From an uncultured Bacteroidota bacterium (lineage in GTDB: Bacteria > Bacteroidota > Bacteroidia > Flavobacteriales > Flavobacteriaceae), in assembly GCA_902560045.1 (NCBI GenBank), contig CACEKJ010000009.1, positions 1 through 40,188 on the forward strand: a DNA stretch of 40,188 bases. The letters are read 5' to 3'. Positions within the stretch are counted from its first letter, which is position 1. Each line of letters begins with the position of its first letter. Both the position numbers and the translations under genes were made by a program. The notes beneath the pieces were generated by a model that was not told the origin of the DNA, did no database searches, and worked only from the letters and a program-made list of their open reading frames with translations. Positions 6,721 through 15,227 of the stretch are shown piece after piece.

Positions 6721-8523
6721 ATGTCTAAGATTAAAAATATAGCGATTATAGCACACGTAGATCACGGAAAGACCACTTTAGTTGACAAAATTATGTTTCA
6801 TTGCCAATTATTTAGAGAAAATGAAAATAAAGGTGATTTAATACTTGATAACAACGAATTGGAAAGAGAAAGAGGTATTACAATTACCTCAAAAAATGTT
6901 TCCGTTACGTATAAAGAAACAAAGATTAATATTATTGATACACCTGGACATGCTGATTTTGGAGGTGAAGTCGAAAGGGTTTTAAATATGGCAGACGGAG
7001 TTCTTCTTCTTGTTGATGCTTTTGAGGGCCCCATGCCTCAAACAAGATTTGTATTACAAAAAGCACTTGAACTTGGCCTTAAACCTTGTGTTGTTATAAA
7101 TAAGGTCGATAAAGAAAATTGTACCCCTGAAGAAGTTCATGAGTCTGTATTTGATCTTATGTTTGAATTAGAGGCTGAAGAATGGCAACTAGACTTTCCT
7201 ACAGTCTACGGATCAGCCAAAGAAAACTGGATGAGTGAGGATTGGAAAAATAAAACCGAAAATATTGAACCTTTACTTGATATGGTTATTAACCATATTC
7301 CGTCACCAAAAATAGAAGAAGGTAGTCTTCAGATGCTTATTACTTCGTTAGATTATTCCTCTTTTACAGGAAGAATTGCAATTGGTAGACTTCAGAGAGG
7401 TAAATTAACTAGTGGAGCTAATATTTCGCTGGTTAAAAGAGACAAAACAATTTTAAAATCTAAAATTAAAGAATTGCACGTGTTCGAAGGTTTAGGTAGG
7501 AAAAAAGTTCAAGAGGTTGAGGCTGGAGACATCTGTGCAATAGTGGGTTTAGAAAACTTTGAGATTGGAGATACCATTGCTGATATTGAATCGCCAGAGG
7601 CTCTAAATTCAATTTCGATAGATGAGCCTACAATGAGTATGCTTTTTACAATCAATGACTCACCTTTTTTTGGAAAAGATGGCAAATATGTTACTTCAAG
7701 GCATATAAAAGAAAGATTAGATAGAGAATTAGAAAAAAATCTTGCACTAAAAGTTGAACCCACAGATAGTGCAGATAAATTTTTGGTTTTTGGAAGGGGT
7801 GTTTTGCATCTATCCGTTTTAATCGAAACCATGAGAAGAGAAGGTTATGAACTTCAAATTGGACAACCCCAAGTTATTACCAAAGAACTGAATGGAGTAA
7901 AATGCGAGCCTTTTGAAGAAATGACAATAGATTTACCAGAAGTAATCTCAGGAAAAGCTATTGAAATTGTTTCAATTAGAAAAGGTGAAATGACTAGCAT
8001 GGTTTCAAAGGGAAGCAGAATGATTTGTGAATTTATAATTCCGTCAAGAGGTATTATTGGATTAAAGAATCAGCTTTTAACAGCAACGGCTGGAGAAGCA
8101 ATATTATCCCATCGGTTTTTAGACTTTAGACCGATAAAAGGAGGTATTCCTGAGAGATTGAATGGCTCTCTTGTTTCAATGGAAAAAGGTTTAGCTATCC
8201 CCTATTCAATCGATAAACTTCAAGATAGAGGAAAATTTTTTGTTAATCCAGGTGAAGAAATATACGAAGGTCAAGTTATTGGTGAAAATTCAAGAGGAGA
8301 TGATATGGTAATTAACATAACAAAGACAAAGAAACTTAGTAATGTTAGGTCATCTGGTGCTGATGAAAAAGCAAAAATTATTCCTGCTATAAAGTTTTCC
8401 TTAGAAGAAGCATTAGAATATATTCAAAAGGACGAATATGTTGAGGTAACTCCAAATAGTTTAAGACTCAGAAAAGTTTTATTAAAGGAAGTTGAAAGAA
8501 AAAGAAATAAATCAATTTCATAA
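6721..8523 (+). CDS. typA: Translational GTPase TypA/BipA
   Basis: A full-length 600-residue TypA/BipA, a ribosome-binding GTPase of the EF-G family that helps large-subunit assembly and stress or low-temperature growth. The G1 loop is AHVDHGKTT (11–19). The switch I region contains RERGITITSKN, G3 is DTPGHADFGGEVERV, and G4 is NKVDK. Domain II and III segments follow (RGVLHLSVLIETMRREGYE), then the TypA-specific C-terminal region (GLKNQLLTATAGEAILSHRF, SVLRLRKVLL-like end). The ATG at 6721 gives the canonical SKIKNIAIIAHVDHGK start. The candidate -7 box TAGTTTTG lies at 6691–6698, but I find no -33 element at the right spacing. A hairpin terminator follows the stop. Confidence 0.97.
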   Translation: MSKIKNIAIIAHVDHGKTTLVDKIMFHCQLFRENENKGDLILDNNELERERGITITSKNVSVTYKETKINIIDTPGHADFGGEVERVLNMADGVLLLVDAFEGPMPQTRFVLQKALELGLKPCVVINKVDKENCTPEEVHESVFDLMFELEAEEWQLDFPTVYGSAKENWMSEDWKNKTENIEPLLDMVINHIPSPKIEEGSLQMLITSLDYSSFTGRIAIGRLQRGKLTSGANISLVKRDKTILKSKIKELHVFEGLGRKKVQEVEAGDICAIVGLENFEIGDTIADIESPEALNSISIDEPTMSMLFTINDSPFFGKDGKYVTSRHIKERLDRELEKNLALKVEPTDSADKFLVFGRGVLHLSVLIETMRREGYELQIGQPQVITKELNGVKCEPFEEMTIDLPEVISGKAIEIVSIRKGEMTSMVSKGSRMICEFIIPSRGIIGLKNQLLTATAGEAILSHRFLDFRPIKGGIPERLNGSLVSMEKGLAIPYSIDKLQDRGKFFVNPGEEIYEGQVIGENSRGDDMVINITKTKKLSNVRSSGADEKAKIIPAIKFSLEEALEYIQKDEYVEVTPNSLRLRKVLLKEVERKRNKSIS

Positions 8524-8528
8524 CATTT

Positions 8529-8565
8529 ATCCCCTTGAAAATTTCAAGGGGATTTTATTTTAATT
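8529..8565 (+). terminator. Intrinsic terminator after typA
   Basis: Near-perfect palindrome: ATCCCCTTGAAA (8529–8540) pairs with TTTCAAGGGGAT (8542–8553), followed by TTTATTTTAATTT. The functional stem is probably ATCCCCTTG/CAAGGGGAT. It separates typA from the convergent BNR-protein gene, whose stop lies at 8560–8562. The T-rich side favours the plus strand. Confidence 0.85.
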
Positions 8566-11500
8566 TATCGCCTTTGGTCTACCAGGTGTGTAAGGAGCTC
8601 CCGAATTTTTTAAAAACTTCTCCAATTCATTCATTTCAAGCTTTAGATTTTCAATTAAAACTTTAATTGGCTCAAATTCTTCTTTGGCAATTTCATAATT
8701 ATCCATGTGCGTTTTTGTTGGCGCAGCTGTAGAATATTTTTGATAATAAGCTACAGCCCCTAATCTCGATGAAGGGGTTAAATAGCTTTGAATATCTAGT
8801 CTACTTTTAACACCATCGCCATAGAACTTTTCACTAATTTCTCTGATTGATTTATTAATATCCCAAACCATTTTTGATATATCTTCCAATGGTTGTTCAG
8901 AAATTTTTACTGCTTTTTCTATAAAAGGCATTTTATCTCTAACTTCGGAAAATTTTCGTGAATACTCCCCTATTAAACCTTGTAATAAAGAAACTTTTCT
9001 TTGAAATTCAACTTTAGCATTTCTATCCTCTGCGGGCATTACCGTATTGTTTAATGCAATAACATTAAAACTTTTTGGATCAACTAAATTAGTCATCTCA
9101 CCTTCATTTAATACTGCCATTTCAATCGAATAAGTACCTGGATTAATCAAGGTCCCTTCGGATACACCTGCAAAAGGGTTGTAGAAAGAAGATGAACGCA
9201 AACTTATCGGGTCTTTTTCCTCATATCTCAGATTCCATGTAAATCTACTCAGTCCTTTGGAAGGGGATCTAAATATTTTTTTAACTACCTCATTTTTATC
9301 GTTTCTTATCGTAAATACAAGCTGCGGCTTTTCTTCATTTATTTCTTTGTATAATTCTTCATATGAAGGGTATAAAACATCCTTCTCATCCTTAATAAGT
9401 TCCTTTTCTTTCTTTTGTCTTTTTGATTTTAACGATTCATATTTCTCATTATAATTATAGGCAAAGATTGCTACTGGATCCAGATTATCAGCCAAGTAAA
9501 AATTATCCCCCTGAAATGCTTTTCCTGGAAGGCCTAAAGGAGCTGCTTTTTCCCACATGAGTGCATCCCTGACATCATATAGTTTTGGCTTATCTGTAAC
9601 TTCTTTATTTTCTATTTCTCTTAGTACAGAATAGTCATCCATCACATAGAATCCTCTTCCAAAAGTTCCCAAAACCAAATCATTTTCTCTTTGCTGAATA
9701 GCAATATCTCTTACGGCGATTGTTGGTAGTCCGTTTGACAACTCTTTCCATCTTCCACCTGAATTAGGAGAGAAAAACACACCAAATTCAGTACCACAAA
9801 AAATTAAATTACTGTCAATATGATCCTCTTCAATTGAATACACACTACCCCTTTCAGGAAGGTTATTACTTATAGACTTCCAAGTATTTCCTCTGTCATC
9901 TGATCTAAATATGTAAGGCTTAAAATCGCCATATTTATGATGATTAAAAGCTACATACATAACATTTATATCATGTTGAGACAAATAAACTGAATTCACA
10001 TAGGATTGGTTAGGAGCTCCGTCAATATTATCAATTTTTCTCCATGACTCTCCTGCATTTTCAGTTACCTGAATTAAACCATCATCTGTTCCTATAGCTA
10101 TGAAATCTGGATCTAATGGAGACTCTGATAGAGCAACTATAGTTCCATAAGGTGAAGTTGAACCATTTTTTGCAACAGCATCAATGCTTAAAACTCTATC
10201 ATATACTTTTAAACTGTTTCTGTTTATTTGCCTTGAAAGATCATTACTTATAACATCCCAACTGTTTCCGTAATCGTCTGATCTGAAAACTTTGTTAGCG
10301 GCAAAATATAGTCTACCAGATTTATGCTTACTTACAGCCAAGGGCGCATCCCAATTCCATTTGTAATCTAATTCACCTTTTCTAGCGATAGGCTTAATCC
10401 CCACTTCTTCACCACTTAATTTGTCATATCTTACTAACCAACCGTATTGAGATTGAGCATATACAATATTTGAGTTTTCAGGATCTACCTGAGATTCAAA
10501 ACCATCTCCACCATGTGTAATAAACCAATCTTGGTTAGAAATACCGTGAGAGTTATTTACTCTTGATGGTCCTCCTAAACTAAAATTATCTTGAGTTCCT
10601 CCATATATATTGTAAAATGGCTCTGCGTTGTCTACAGCAACTTTATAAAATTGTGTAACAGGTAAATTCTTCTTATAATCCCATTTTTTTCCTGAATCAA
10701 ATGTTTCATATATACCTCCATCACATCCAACCAACCAATGAGAATTGTTGTTTGGATTAATCCACATGGCGTGATTATCAACGTGTTTGTAATCTTCTCC
10801 TACATTTTTAAAGGTTTTTCCACCGTCGTGTGTAACTGACATCCATGTATCCATAACATAAACTACATCTTCATTTACAGGATCAGCAAAAATTTCCTGA
10901 TAATAATTTCCGCTGGTAGATTTACCACTTTGTTTTACCCATGTTTCTCCCCTATCTGTTGATTTATAAAAACCTCCCTTTCTTTGAGAAGCTTCTACAA
11001 TTGCATAAATAATTTCAGGATTAGCGTCAGAAATATCTAAACCAATTCTACCCAACTCAACTGATGGGAGACCTTTATTAATTTTTTTCCATGTTTCACC
11101 GCCGTCAGTTGACTTATGAAGACCTGATCCTGGGCCCCCACCAACATAGGTATATACATGTCTTCTTCTTTGATGACTTGCAGCATATAAAATTTCAGGG
11201 TTCCTAGGATCCATATGAATTTCACTAAATCCAGTGTGTTCGTTGATATTTAAAATTTGAGTCCAAGAATCACCACCATCAGTAGTTTTATAAATTCCAC
11301 GATCACCACCTTTACTCCAAAGGGGACCATATGCAGAGACATACACAACTTCAGAATTTTCTGGATGAACAATTATATTTCCGATATGTTCAGAATTCTT
11401 AAGACCCATGTTTTTCCATGACTTACCTCCATCGATAGATTTATATACTCCATCCCCGTAAGCTACTGATCTCTGATTGTTGTTTTCACCAGTACCAATC

Positions 11501-11829
11501 CATACTATATTAGTATTGTTTGGGTCAATGGTAACACATCCAATCGAATAAGATGATTCGTTATCAAAAATAGGATAATAATCAACACCCCAATTTGAGG
11601 TTTTCCATACACCACCAGAAGCTACAGCCACATAATATTCAAAAGCATTATCTGGATTTATAGCTAAATCCGAAATTCTACCTGAGGTTAATGCAGGACC
11701 TACAGATCTCCACTTCAATGCACTTACTGATATTTCATCTAACGGCTCTTTCTTATCTTTTTTCTTTTTTTGTGAATGTGTATTTAACCCTATAAATAAC
11801 ATTACCATTATTAATATATATCTTTTCAT
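8560..11829 (-). CDS. Secreted BNR/Asp-box beta-propeller protein (sortilin/VPS10-like, often called glycosyl hydrolase)
   Basis: A 1089-residue exported protein with signal MKRYILIMVMLFIGLNTHSQ and a Lys-rich start to the mature chain. The first ~740 residues hold many Asp-box/BNR repeats (SIDGGKSWKN, TTDGGDSWTQ, STDGGETWKK, STDRGETWVK, SDDRGNTWKS), each next to a beta-propeller blade. The pattern fits the ten-bladed sortilin-type propeller. The C-terminal third contains a strand-rich segment (IRNDKNEVVKKIFRSPSKG) and a helical tail ending in PYTPGRPKAIN. Members in Bacteroidota are widely labelled glycosyl hydrolase, but I see no catalytic signature, so a binding or scaffold role is as likely. 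There is no T9SS tail. It is transcribed alone, convergent with typA and divergent from the aldose epimerase gene. Confidence 0.85.
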   Translation of the reverse strand: MKRYILIMVMLFIGLNTHSQKKKKDKKEPLDEISVSALKWRSVGPALTSGRISDLAINPDNAFEYYVAVASGGVWKTSNWGVDYYPIFDNESSYSIGCVTIDPNNTNIVWIGTGENNNQRSVAYGDGVYKSIDGGKSWKNMGLKNSEHIGNIIVHPENSEVVYVSAYGPLWSKGGDRGIYKTTDGGDSWTQILNINEHTGFSEIHMDPRNPEILYAASHQRRRHVYTYVGGGPGSGLHKSTDGGETWKKINKGLPSVELGRIGLDISDANPEIIYAIVEASQRKGGFYKSTDRGETWVKQSGKSTSGNYYQEIFADPVNEDVVYVMDTWMSVTHDGGKTFKNVGEDYKHVDNHAMWINPNNNSHWLVGCDGGIYETFDSGKKWDYKKNLPVTQFYKVAVDNAEPFYNIYGGTQDNFSLGGPSRVNNSHGISNQDWFITHGGDGFESQVDPENSNIVYAQSQYGWLVRYDKLSGEEVGIKPIARKGELDYKWNWDAPLAVSKHKSGRLYFAANKVFRSDDYGNSWDVISNDLSRQINRNSLKVYDRVLSIDAVAKNGSTSPYGTIVALSESPLDPDFIAIGTDDGLIQVTENAGESWRKIDNIDGAPNQSYVNSVYLSQHDINVMYVAFNHHKYGDFKPYIFRSDDRGNTWKSISNNLPERGSVYSIEEDHIDSNLIFCGTEFGVFFSPNSGGRWKELSNGLPTIAVRDIAIQQRENDLVLGTFGRGFYVMDDYSVLREIENKEVTDKPKLYDVRDALMWEKAAPLGLPGKAFQGDNFYLADNLDPVAIFAYNYNEKYESLKSKRQKKEKELIKDEKDVLYPSYEELYKEINEEKPQLVFTIRNDKNEVVKKIFRSPSKGLSRFTWNLRYEEKDPISLRSSSFYNPFAGVSEGTLINPGTYSIEMAVLNEGEMTNLVDPKSFNVIALNNTVMPAEDRNAKVEFQRKVSLLQGLIGEYSRKFSEVRDKMPFIEKAVKISEQPLEDISKMVWDINKSIREISEKFYGDGVKSRLDIQSYLTPSSRLGAVAYYQKYSTAAPTKTHMDNYEIAKEEFEPIKVLIENLKLEMNELEKFLKNSGAPYTPGRPKAIN

Positions 11830-11866
11830 ATTTTATAATTTGTGAGCTTTCTAAATTAATAAAAAC

Positions 11867-12916
11867 TTGTATTTAATATGCTATATTTTTTTAATTTTAA
11901 TAAAAAATAAAAAGTTGAATCCCGATTCAGGAAAAGAACGTAAAATTTCAGAATTTTTACTGAAAAACAGTAATGGTATTTCGGTTAAAATTCTTTCTTT
12001 CGGAGGTATAATTCAAGAAATAAATCTCCCTGATAAAAATGGTTTAACAGAGAATGTAGTTTTAAGTTATATCAATCCTAAAGATTATATTAAAGACAAT
12101 TTTTATATGGGTGCATTGATTGGAAGATATGCAAATAGAATTTCCAAAAGCTCCTTTGAGTTAAATGAAGAAACATTAAAACTTACTAAAAACGAAGGTG
12201 AAAACCATCTTCATGGAGGACATAAGGGATTTCATAATGTAAACTGGTTTTTTGACGAAAAAAATATAAAAGAAGATTCTATAACGCTGACACATTTCAG
12301 CGAAAATTATGATAATGGATATCCTGGAAATTTAAATGTTTCTGTAAAGTACACTCTTTCAAATAGAAATATTTTGGATATTGAATTCTATGCAATATCC
12401 GATAGAGACACTATATTTAATCCAACAAGTCACTCCTATTTTAATTTGAATCCAAGAGATAAAACAATAGTTAAACACAGACTAAAAATAAATTCATCTA
12501 AGTTTTTAGAAATAGATAACGATTATATTCCCACTGGAGAATTTAAAAATGCTGCCTCCACTCCATTTGATTTTTTAAATGAAAAAATAATTGGAGATGA
12601 TTTAAATAAAAATAACAAGCAATTAAATATTGCCAAGGGATATGATCATTGTTTTGTTTTAAATAAAGGTAAAAAAATAGCAGCTGAGTTATCAGAATTG
12701 GAATCAGGTAGATTAATTCAAATATTCACCGATCAACCAGGAATTCAATTATACACAGGAAATCATTTAAAGGGGGTATTTTCAAAAAATCAAGGTTTAT
12801 GCTTGGAGACACAACACTTTCCAAATTCTCCAAACATTAAATCATTTCCGTCAACAATAATAAAAACAAATACCGATTACTACTCAAAAACAAGCTACCA
12901 TTTTAAATTAATTTAA
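11867..12916 (+). CDS. galM: Aldose 1-epimerase (mutarotase, GalM family); start uncertain
   Basis: Interconverts the alpha and beta anomers of glucose or galactose. Clear family blocks are GRYANRISKSSFEL, ENHLHGGHKGFHNVNWFF (substrate-binding His), NPTSHSYFNLNP (catalytic His) and LCLETQHFPNSPN near the end (catalytic Glu). The start is unclear because no ATG lies in frame upstream of the conserved region. The TTG at 11867 adds a short hydrophobic stretch (YLICYIFLILI) that could be a membrane anchor or untranslated. The TTG at 11915, giving LNPDSGKERKISEF, fits the usual GalM N-terminus better and would give ~333 residues. The neighbouring sugar-degrading loci make a sugar-processing role sensible, but the gene is not clearly in an operon with them. 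Confidence 0.9.
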   Translation: MYLICYIFLILIKNKKLNPDSGKERKISEFLLKNSNGISVKILSFGGIIQEINLPDKNGLTENVVLSYINPKDYIKDNFYMGALIGRYANRISKSSFELNEETLKLTKNEGENHLHGGHKGFHNVNWFFDEKNIKEDSITLTHFSENYDNGYPGNLNVSVKYTLSNRNILDIEFYAISDRDTIFNPTSHSYFNLNPRDKTIVKHRLKINSSKFLEIDNDYIPTGEFKNAASTPFDFLNEKIIGDDLNKNNKQLNIAKGYDHCFVLNKGKKIAAELSELESGRLIQIFTDQPGIQLYTGNHLKGVFSKNQGLCLETQHFPNSPNIKSFPSTIIKTNTDYYSKTSYHFKLI

Positions 12917-12995
12917 AATATAAGACATAACGATTCCTTAATATATTTATAAAAATTAATTGTTATAATTGCAAACTAACTATAAATAACTAACT

Positions 12996-13745
12996 ATGAA
13001 AAATTTAATTTATTCGTTTATACTATTGTTTTCTTTTACAATGGTTGGACAAGACGGAACTGAAATTTGGATGAGCTATGAGCTTAAAGCAAAAGACGGT
13101 ATGTCTCAAAAATTTGAAGCAGCTGCAGCTAAAAAAACGCAGAAATATAATTCCACTGCCGAGAATGGAATTTTTACTTTTAACATTATGGATGGTGAAA
13201 ACCAAGGTATGTACTCACGAGTTATTGGGTGGAAAAATTGGGATTTCATGAATTCTAATGAAGATAGATCTGAAGAATTAAAATACTGGAGAGATAATGT
13301 TGATCAGTATGTAGATTCTTCAACAGGTTGGAAAGTTTGGAGAAGAGTAAAATGGGCTTCTCATAATTGGACTCCAGAAACAACATTTGACTATATGTTA
13401 AAGCACACAAGAGTAATAAAGCCAGGAATGGATCAAGATGTTAATCACTTCTTAGGTAGATTACAAAGAGTTTATGAAAAGCATAACTACACAGGTGTAG
13501 TAGCAGTATTTAGAGTAATGTCTGGTGGAAATACTAACGAATATATAATCTGTGAAGGTTTTAATAAATATGGTGAATTAGGAGAATATCCTGATACTGA
13601 TAAAACTGAAGAAGAATTATATAATGAAATGTTTGGATGGGAATCATACAGAAAAGACGCTAAAGCTTACAATTTAGCACTTGAAATGTATAGTAGAACA
13701 ACCGAAAGACAACACTTCAATGCAGAGCTAAGTACACAACTTTAA
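12996..13745 (+). CDS. Exported protein of unknown function, possibly two tandem ferredoxin-like (ABM/Dabb-type) domains
   Basis: A 249-residue protein with a signal peptide (MKNLIYSFILLFSFTMVGQ) that I cannot place in a named family. The mature part looks like two related halves. The first contains YELKAKDGMSQKFEAAAAKK followed by strands and GMYSRVIGWKNWD; the second contains RVIKPGMDQDVNHFLGRL followed by strands and NEYIICEGFNKYGEL. Both follow the order strand, PGM/DGM, helix, strand, strand, helix that is usual in dimeric alpha-beta-barrel proteins. It is rich in Trp (GWKVWRRVKWASHNW in the linker). The bases just upstream contain TATAATTG (12964–12971), one base off a -7 box, without a convincing -33. 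A bidirectional terminator follows, so it is probably monocistronic. Function unknown. Confidence 0.8.
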   Translation: MKNLIYSFILLFSFTMVGQDGTEIWMSYELKAKDGMSQKFEAAAAKKTQKYNSTAENGIFTFNIMDGENQGMYSRVIGWKNWDFMNSNEDRSEELKYWRDNVDQYVDSSTGWKVWRRVKWASHNWTPETTFDYMLKHTRVIKPGMDQDVNHFLGRLQRVYEKHNYTGVVAVFRVMSGGNTNEYIICEGFNKYGELGEYPDTDKTEEELYNEMFGWESYRKDAKAYNLALEMYSRTTERQHFNAELSTQL

Positions 13746-13765
13746 TTAGTAATTAAACTAACCAT

Positions 13766-13796
13766 AAAAAAGCTCCCATTTTGGGGGCTTTTTTTA
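13766..13796. terminator. Bidirectional intrinsic terminator
   Basis: AAAAAAGCTCCC (13766–13777) pairs with GGGGGCTTTTTT (13783 onward, one G·T pair) around the loop ATTTT. A-run and T-run flank the stem, so it works for both the plus-strand exported protein and the convergent minus-strand lipoprotein, whose stop codon lies at 13794–13796 inside the T-run. Confidence 0.88.
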
Positions 13797-15179
13797 TTTA
13801 ACAATATCTGTAAATTCAATTGGGGTTTTAATGTGAGGTAAGTATTTTCTTCTTTCCATATTTACAAGATTCTTATCTCCAAATTCTTTTTTATCTGTGT
13901 CAAATATTACTCTCCAAATTTTTCCTTTTTTGGATTCAGATACGTACAAGGATCCGTCAGGACCTTCTGCTAATCCCATAGGCCTATACATTGCATCCTT
14001 TACGTCTTTGATAATCTCAACATTTGCAAATCCATCAGCAAAAATTTCTAAATTTCCAGATGGTAAACCATCCTTGAACGGAATAAAACCAATAACATAT
14101 CCAGCTTGAGGATAAGGTGCTCTATTTGTTGAGCCATGAAACGCTATAAATGCACCGTTTTTATATCTATCCGGAAACATATTTCCAGTGTAAAACAGTA
14201 AGTCATTGGGTGCCCAATGAGCAGGTAATCCGTAAATTGGATCAGCATACTTACTTGAGGCTTCAATTTTTCCGTTACCTCCGTACTCTGGAGCCACTAA
14301 TCTTTTATTTTTAAAATGATCGTAATAAGTGTAGGGCCAACCAAAATCATCACCTTCGTTTATCATCATAAACTCATCTGCAGGCAAAACTGCATTATCC
14401 CACTTGGAAAAATATTTTGGTGCATGATTATGTAAATAATCTCTTCCGTGATTTACGGCGAATAATTTATCCAATTGATTATTCCAAGTTATACCAACTA
14501 CACTTCTAACTCCAGTAGAGTATTTTATGCCATCTAATAATTTCTGATTTGGTATGTTTTTATCATATTTCCAAATGGCTCCCAAATAATCTAATTCATC
14601 ACATGGATTTCTACCTAAAACAGTGGCCATAGGATCATCATAACCTTTAGCTAAATCCTCACATGAATTTGTAAAGCCACTGAAAGTAACATACATATTA
14701 TTCTCATTATCGAATGCAAGAGATTTAGCATTATGCCATCTCATTGGATAAGGATCTTTTAGAATTATTTCGGGCTTTCCTTTAGGAACTAAATTTAGTG
14801 AATCTAACTTTTGTCTATATATAACAAGCTCAGAACTGAAATATAAATAACCTTCATTGATTTTCATTTCCGTTGCAAACCTGCCATCATTTGGATAATC
14901 TCCAAACCTCTCTACAATATCTGCTTTTCCGTCCCCGTCTGTGTCCCTTAGGGCAACATTACCGTTTTTACCAAAATCAACCCTTAATTTAACATAAATA
15001 TCCCCGTTATTGTTAACCGCTAAATGCCTACTTTTTCCAACTCCATCATGAACAACTAAAGCTTTAAATCCATCAGGAAGGATTAAGCCTCCATTATCAG
15101 TATCAAAAATTAAAACTTTATCATCTTCACATGAAAAAAGAAAAAAAACTAATAATAAAAAATAGCTAAGTAATCTCAT
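13794..15179 (-). CDS. Lipoprotein beta-propeller of the PQQ-dependent sugar dehydrogenase / L-sorbosone dehydrogenase type
   Basis: A 461-residue predicted lipoprotein (MRLLSYFLLLVFFLFSC, Cys17) with the six-bladed propeller fold of soluble glucose/sorbosone dehydrogenases. Recognisable family segments are GITWNNQLDKLFAVNHGRD, EGDDFGWPYTYYD, PAHWAPNDLLFYTG, AFIAFHGSTNRAP, GYVIGFIPFKDG and MGLAEGPDGSLYVSESKKG near the C-terminus. Known relatives oxidise aldose-type substrates with PQQ, but many Bacteroidota members are uncharacterised and PQQ binding cannot be confirmed by eye. It faces the M1 peptidase gene head to head across 48 bases, with no convincing promoter pair visible there. It shares a bidirectional terminator with the exported protein on its other side. 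Confidence 0.82.
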   Translation of the reverse strand: MRLLSYFLLLVFFLFSCEDDKVLIFDTDNGGLILPDGFKALVVHDGVGKSRHLAVNNNGDIYVKLRVDFGKNGNVALRDTDGDGKADIVERFGDYPNDGRFATEMKINEGYLYFSSELVIYRQKLDSLNLVPKGKPEIILKDPYPMRWHNAKSLAFDNENNMYVTFSGFTNSCEDLAKGYDDPMATVLGRNPCDELDYLGAIWKYDKNIPNQKLLDGIKYSTGVRSVVGITWNNQLDKLFAVNHGRDYLHNHAPKYFSKWDNAVLPADEFMMINEGDDFGWPYTYYDHFKNKRLVAPEYGGNGKIEASSKYADPIYGLPAHWAPNDLLFYTGNMFPDRYKNGAFIAFHGSTNRAPYPQAGYVIGFIPFKDGLPSGNLEIFADGFANVEIIKDVKDAMYRPMGLAEGPDGSLYVSESKKGKIWRVIFDTDKKEFGDKNLVNMERRKYLPHIKTPIEFTDIVK

Positions 15180-15227
15180 GAGGAATTATTAAATTGTAAA
15201 TCTAATTATTTCAATAAAGGTAATGAT

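Noticed and set aside
13897-14109. A 70-residue plus-strand ORF inside the sorbosone-dehydrogenase-type gene
   Set aside because: It is antisense to well-conserved propeller sequence and has no features of its own.
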